Shown: positions 60,950-64,000 of the stretch, one piece after another | Layout: every line of letters starts with the position of its first letter | How positions within the stretch are numbered: the stretch's first letter is position 1 | Source: Kofleriaceae bacterium | GTDB taxonomy: Bacteria; Myxococcota_A; Polyangia; Haliangiales; Haliangiaceae | Length of the DNA stretch: 64,000 nucleotides | Assembly (NCBI GenBank): GCA_018057825.1 | Contig: JAGPCY010000001.1 | Location: forward strand, 62,001 to 126,000 | Direction: 5' to 3' | Program-made: the position numbers and the translations under genes | The notes under the pieces: generated by a model | Seen by the model: the letters and a program-made list of their open reading frames with translations, nothing else | What the model was told of the DNA's origin: nothing | Database searches by the model: none

Positions 60950-62797
60950 CTACTTGCGGCGCCGCAGGTAGTAGTGCACCCCGTGCTCGGGGTGGGCCAG
61001 CCGGATCGCCACCACGTCCTTGCCGGCGGTCGCGACCTGGGCGCGGAACCGACCGCTGGCGTCGCGATCGATGCGCTGCCCGTCGATCGCCACGCTCCAG
61101 CCCTCGGCGGTGACCCCGGCGATGGTCAGCGGGTCGGTCCACTCGGCGCGCGCCGGCGGCGTGGTGATCTGCGCGGTCGGCGCGGCGTTGTCGAAGGCGA
61201 TCCGCAACGTGGTCGGCGGTGACGTCCGGTTTCCGGACACGATGGTGAAGCTGTAGCTGCCCTCGTCGAGGTCGGCCGGGGACAGGACGTGGGTGCCGGT
61301 CGACGAGCCGATCGTGCGGGTGGTGCCGCCGGCCGGGGTCAGCTTGAGCACCGAGGCGCCCTTGGCCTCGCTCCACACGAGCGTCACCTGCGGGATCCGG
61401 TTCTGGTAGGTGACGCCGTACTTGCGACCGTCGGCCTCGAACAGGTTGGTCGGCGGGGTCCGCACGACCGGCGCGGCGCCGCTGTCGCCGACCACCCGGA
61501 CCGACCCGGCCTTGGTCGCGCCGCCGTCGCACCGGACCCGGTAGCGGTTGGTGCCGGCGCTGGCGTAGAAGCGGGCGTGGCGGTCGCCGGCGATGCGCCG
61601 CGCCCGCGTGAACGAGCCGCCGCGATCGGCCAGCTCGAGGGTGCCACCGCCACCGCAGGCGTCGGCGAAGTCGACCTGGACCGCGACCCGCTTGCCGGGG
61701 TCGTGGACCACCGCGCCGGCGCCCGGGGCGAGCTCGAGATCGACCGTGGTCGGCACGCGATCGCGGATCGCGGCGGCGCCGTCCTTCGACAGCACGCCGG
61801 TCTCGCCGGCGGTGGCGGTGGCGTCGGACACCGTGCCGTCGAGGCCGACCTCGCCGCGCTCGACCCGCGCGGTGGCCTCGGCGCGGCCGATCGTCACGCT
61901 GGCGATGCCGCCGGCGCCGACCGTGATCGCGCCGCCCGGCACCGCGATCGCGACCGGGGTGGCGCCCGCGGTGATCGCGGCCGAGCCCGCGCCGGTCGAC
62001 AAGAGCGGCTGGTCGGCGGCGCCGATCGTCAGCTCGGCCGGGCCGGTCGCGGTGGCGCGGCCGTCGCCCCGGGTCACCTCGAGGCTGGCGCCGCGCGGCA
62101 GCTTGACGACGTCGCCGGGCGCCAGCTCGGCCGCGCCGGCCGGTAGCGCGCGGGCCGGGCCGCCGGCGGTGCGGGCGGTGACGCCGCGGCCGCGCACGGT
62201 CGCGGTGATCGCCGCCACGTCGGGGACCGGTGGGACCGGCGCGACCGGAGGCGGGGTCGGCTCGGGTGGCGTCGGCGCGGGGCGATCGACCCGCTCGATC
62301 AGCGCGCCGCCGATCGCGACCGTCAGGTGGCCGCCGGGCTCGAGGGCGACCTCGCCATCCGGGCGCGTGATGATCGCGCGGCCGACCGTGACCTCGACCC
62401 GCTGGCCGTCGGCGGTGGCGGCGGCGCGGACCCGGCCGCCGGCCTCGATGATCGCCGGCCCGGCCTCGGTGAGCACCGTGATCGCGGTGGCCTCGGCGCC
62501 GGCCTCGCCGCGCTCGAGCCGGGTCCCCGATGGCACGAAGCGCACCAGGCTGTCGGCGCCCATGCGCAGGATCGCCCCGCCGCGCAGTTCGAGGCGGGCC
62601 CACGAGGCCTCGCCGGTCCGCGCCGCGTCGCCGAGGACGAAGGGCTGGCCGATCGGCGCCGCGGCGTCCTTGCCGGTGTGCTCGCGGGTCACCGCGCCCT
62701 GGCCCTCGAGGAGCCGGGCGATCGGCGCGTCGCCCTTGCCGCCGCACGCGATCGCGGCCGCGATCGCCAGGACGGCGAGGCGGCGGCGCCGGGTCAC
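60950..62797 (-). CDS. FecR-domain lipoprotein
   Basis: A 615-residue exported protein. The GTG at 62797 begins a signal with a lipobox-like AIAAAIACGGKGD (Cys ~18). Two FecR-like beta-helical regions are visible, ~30-170 (LEGQGAVTREH, RTGEASWARLEL, GAILRMGADSLVRFV) and ~205-360 (ELAPGDVVKLPRGASLEV; AVPGGAITVGAGG). The C-terminal ~250 residues form two or three Ig/FnIII-like beta domains (VTYQNRIPQVTLVWSEAKG; SYSFTIVSGN; WSVAIDGQRIDRD). It overlaps the upstream outer-membrane gene (GTGA). It differs from the FecR at 17569 in having no cytoplasmic anti-sigma part, so it may act as a structural or sensing surface protein. Confidence 0.8.
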   Translation of the reverse strand: MTRRRRLAVLAIAAAIACGGKGDAPIARLLEGQGAVTREHTGKDAAAPIGQPFVLGDAARTGEASWARLELRGGAILRMGADSLVRFVPSGTRLERGEAGAEATAITVLTEAGPAIIEAGGRVRAAATADGQRVEVTVGRAIITRPDGEVALEPGGHLTVAIGGALIERVDRPAPTPPEPTPPPVAPVPPVPDVAAITATVRGRGVTARTAGGPARALPAGAAELAPGDVVKLPRGASLEVTRGDGRATATGPAELTIGAADQPLLSTGAGSAAITAGATPVAIAVPGGAITVGAGGIASVTIGRAEATARVERGEVGLDGTVSDATATAGETGVLSKDGAAAIRDRVPTTVDLELAPGAGAVVHDPGKRVAVQVDFADACGGGGTLELADRGGSFTRARRIAGDRHARFYASAGTNRYRVRCDGGATKAGSVRVVGDSGAAPVVRTPPTNLFEADGRKYGVTYQNRIPQVTLVWSEAKGASVLKLTPAGGTTRTIGSSTGTHVLSPADLDEGSYSFTIVSGNRTSPPTTLRIAFDNAAPTAQITTPPARAEWTDPLTIAGVTAEGWSVAIDGQRIDRDASGRFRAQVATAGKDVVAIRLAHPEHGVHYYLRRRK

Positions 62798-64000
62798 CGC
62801 CGCACCTTCTGCAGGTCGATGTTGAGGAAGGCCACGCCGCTGTCCTCGACCACCACGGTCTTGTCCTGGGTCCGGTAGCCGGCCAGCGAGACCGTCACCC
62901 GGTAGGTGCCCGGGGGCACGTCGACGACGAAGCTGCCGTCGGCGCCGGCGGTGATGGTCGCGCCGATCGGTGCGATCGCGATCGTGGCGGCCAGGCCCTT
63001 GCCGCCGAAGTCGCGCACCAGGCCCTTGATCTGCGACGGCAGCTTGACGCGCGTCAGGACGACGTCGACGCGCGCGCCCGCGCCGGCGGTCACCGCGACC
63101 GCCTGGGTCGCCGGCTCGAACCCACCACGCTCGATCGTCACGGTGGCGTCGCCCAGGGCGACCTCGGGGATCGTGAAGGTCCCGTCCTCGCCGGTGGTCG
63201 CGCGGCGCTCGCCGACGGTGACGGTGGCGTCGGGCACCGGCGAGCCGGTGGGGTCGGTGACCCGGCCGGCGATCGGGCCCGTCGTCGGCGGCGGCGGCTC
63301 GTCGACCGGCGGGGGGGTGTCGATCGGCGGCGGCGCGACCACCACCGGGCGCGGCGCGGCCGGCGCCGGCCGCCACGACAGGCCGAGCCCGATCGCCAGC
63401 CGCGGCTCGATCGCGATCAGCCGATCGGCGGGCAGCTCGGCGAAGCTCGGCCGGCTGCTGCCGCCGACCTCGACCAGGGCCTCGACGGTGAGCGAGCGGT
63501 TGAGGTCGCGCCGCGCGCCGGCGCCCAGGCGCCACGGGCTCTGGGACATCGCCGGCGCGTCGTCGCCGAAAAGCAGCTCGGCCGAGGCCTCGCCGAGGAC
63601 GGTCCACGGGCCGCGCCGATGCCGGGCGCCGAGCCCGACCAGGATCGCGTCGGCGTCGGAGTAGCCGAGCCCGACCCGGTCGGCCGGCGACAGCATCGCG
63701 GCGTCGACGGTCTCGGTCGAACGGTCGAGGCGCAGGCCGGCCGACGCGGTCAGGCCGATCGCGCCGTGGGTCGACGCCACCGCGCTGGCCTCGACGGTCG
63801 CGGCCGACGGCTCGATCGACGGCGCGTCGGCGCCCGGCATCCACAGCCCGAGCCGCAACCCGAGCGACCGGCTGGCCCCGTGATGCGCGATCGTGGCGGT
63901 GACGCGCGGGTCGCCGACCCAGCCGTCGTCGCCGGGGCCCCCGGTGTGGCGATCGTAGCGGCCGACCACCAGGCCGACGACCTCGAGCCAGCGGGTCGGC
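62794..64000 (-). CDS. Outer-membrane protein with carboxypeptidase-regulatory-like domains, partial (N-terminus outside window)
   Basis: The frame is open to the right edge (402 codons seen). The N-terminal visible part has barrel-like strands ([52 protein letters not shown]). After a Pro-rich linker come two CarboxypepD_reg/PEGA-like domains: ~IAGRVTDPTGSPVPDATVTV with FTIPEVALGDATVTIERGGF, and IKGLVRDFGGKGLAATIAIA with FVVDVPPGTYRVTVSLAGY. Such domains are usually extracellular or periplasmic binding modules. The stop overlaps the FecR lipoprotein start, so the two are co-translated. Full length and signal are unseen. Confidence 0.8.
   Translation of the reverse strand, partial: PTRWLEVVGLVVGRYDRHTGGPGDDGWVGDPRVTATIAHHGASRSLGLRLGLWMPGADAPSIEPSAATVEASAVASTHGAIGLTASAGLRLDRSTETVDAAMLSPADRVGLGYSDADAILVGLGARHRRGPWTVLGEASAELLFGDDAPAMSQSPWRLGAGARRDLNRSLTVEALVEVGGSSRPSFAELPADRLIAIEPRLAIGLGLSWRPAPAAPRPVVVAPPPIDTPPPVDEPPPPTTGPIAGRVTDPTGSPVPDATVTVGERRATTGEDGTFTIPEVALGDATVTIERGGFEPATQAVAVTAGAGARVDVVLTRVKLPSQIKGLVRDFGGKGLAATIAIAPIGATITAGADGSFVVDVPPGTYRVTVSLAGYRTQDKTVVVEDSGVAFLNIDLQKVRR

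Overview
The window is very GC-rich (roughly 70-75% by eye), densely coded, with many ATGA/GTGA stop-start overlaps. The gene content points to a Myxococcota bacterium. Several lipoproteins carry D-A-x-P-D-A linkers after the lipobox. There are TonB/TonB-dependent receptor fusions, FecR-domain lipoproteins, an FHA protein and ECF sigma/anti-sigma pairs. I infer a Polyangia/Kofleriaceae-like lineage, but no rRNA or marker phylogeny is available here. No tRNA, rRNA, insertion sequence, prophage or CRISPR array was recognised.

Layout. (1) 1-6000: a partial DUF4175-like membrane protein on the minus strand, then an ECF sigma factor, a putative anti-sigma partner, a small secreted protein and a monofunctional GT51 peptidoglycan glycosyltransferase with an AsmA-like N-terminal half. 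(2) 6044-15097, all minus: a nine-gene run led by PspA/IM30. It continues with a membrane-anchored substrate-binding/OmpA fusion, an ABC permease, an ABC ATPase, a two-TM coiled-coil protein, a Vps4-like AAA+ ATPase and three small uncharacterised genes. This is the most interesting locus: it looks like an envelope-stress or transport module in which an ESCRT-III-fold protein and an AAA+ remodeller are encoded with an ABC importer tethered to peptidoglycan. (3) 15505-31872: an FHA protein; a sigma/FecR-type anti-sigma/outer-membrane operon (minus); divergent to it, a plus-strand operon of envelope proteins, a TonB-dependent receptor with its own TonB-like domain, and ExbB-ExbD-TonB; then lipoproteins, a zinc-ribbon membrane protein and a zinc alcohol dehydrogenase.

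(4) 32035-39744: a fused hydroxyacyl-CoA dehydrogenase/enoyl-CoA hydratase plus thiolase (beta-oxidation); a tandemly duplicated outer-membrane gene pair whose duplication unit carries a scrap of the thiolase 3' end; secreted proteins; and a GST/nitronate monooxygenase pair divergent from an HxlR regulator with a near-perfect operator. (5) 40408-51452: a translationally coupled dagK-like, lnt, recC, recB, recD series. (6) 51544-64000: a degenerate EAL protein, an orphan DNA methyltransferase, a three-gene FAD/FAD/Fe-S oxidase whose large subunit looks like alkyl-DHAP synthase, a 3-hydroxybutyryl-CoA dehydrogenase, an M23 peptidase, a four-TM protein, a B3/B4-domain protein, a FecR lipoprotein and a partial outer-membrane protein.

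Two intergenic spacers between convergent genes (16435-16701 and 40195-40407) are filled entirely with the same kind of GAG-(A/G/C)C(C/G) hexanucleotide array, a structure that gene annotation does not explain. All functional calls rest on reading translated sequence and remembered family motifs; no database search was run.
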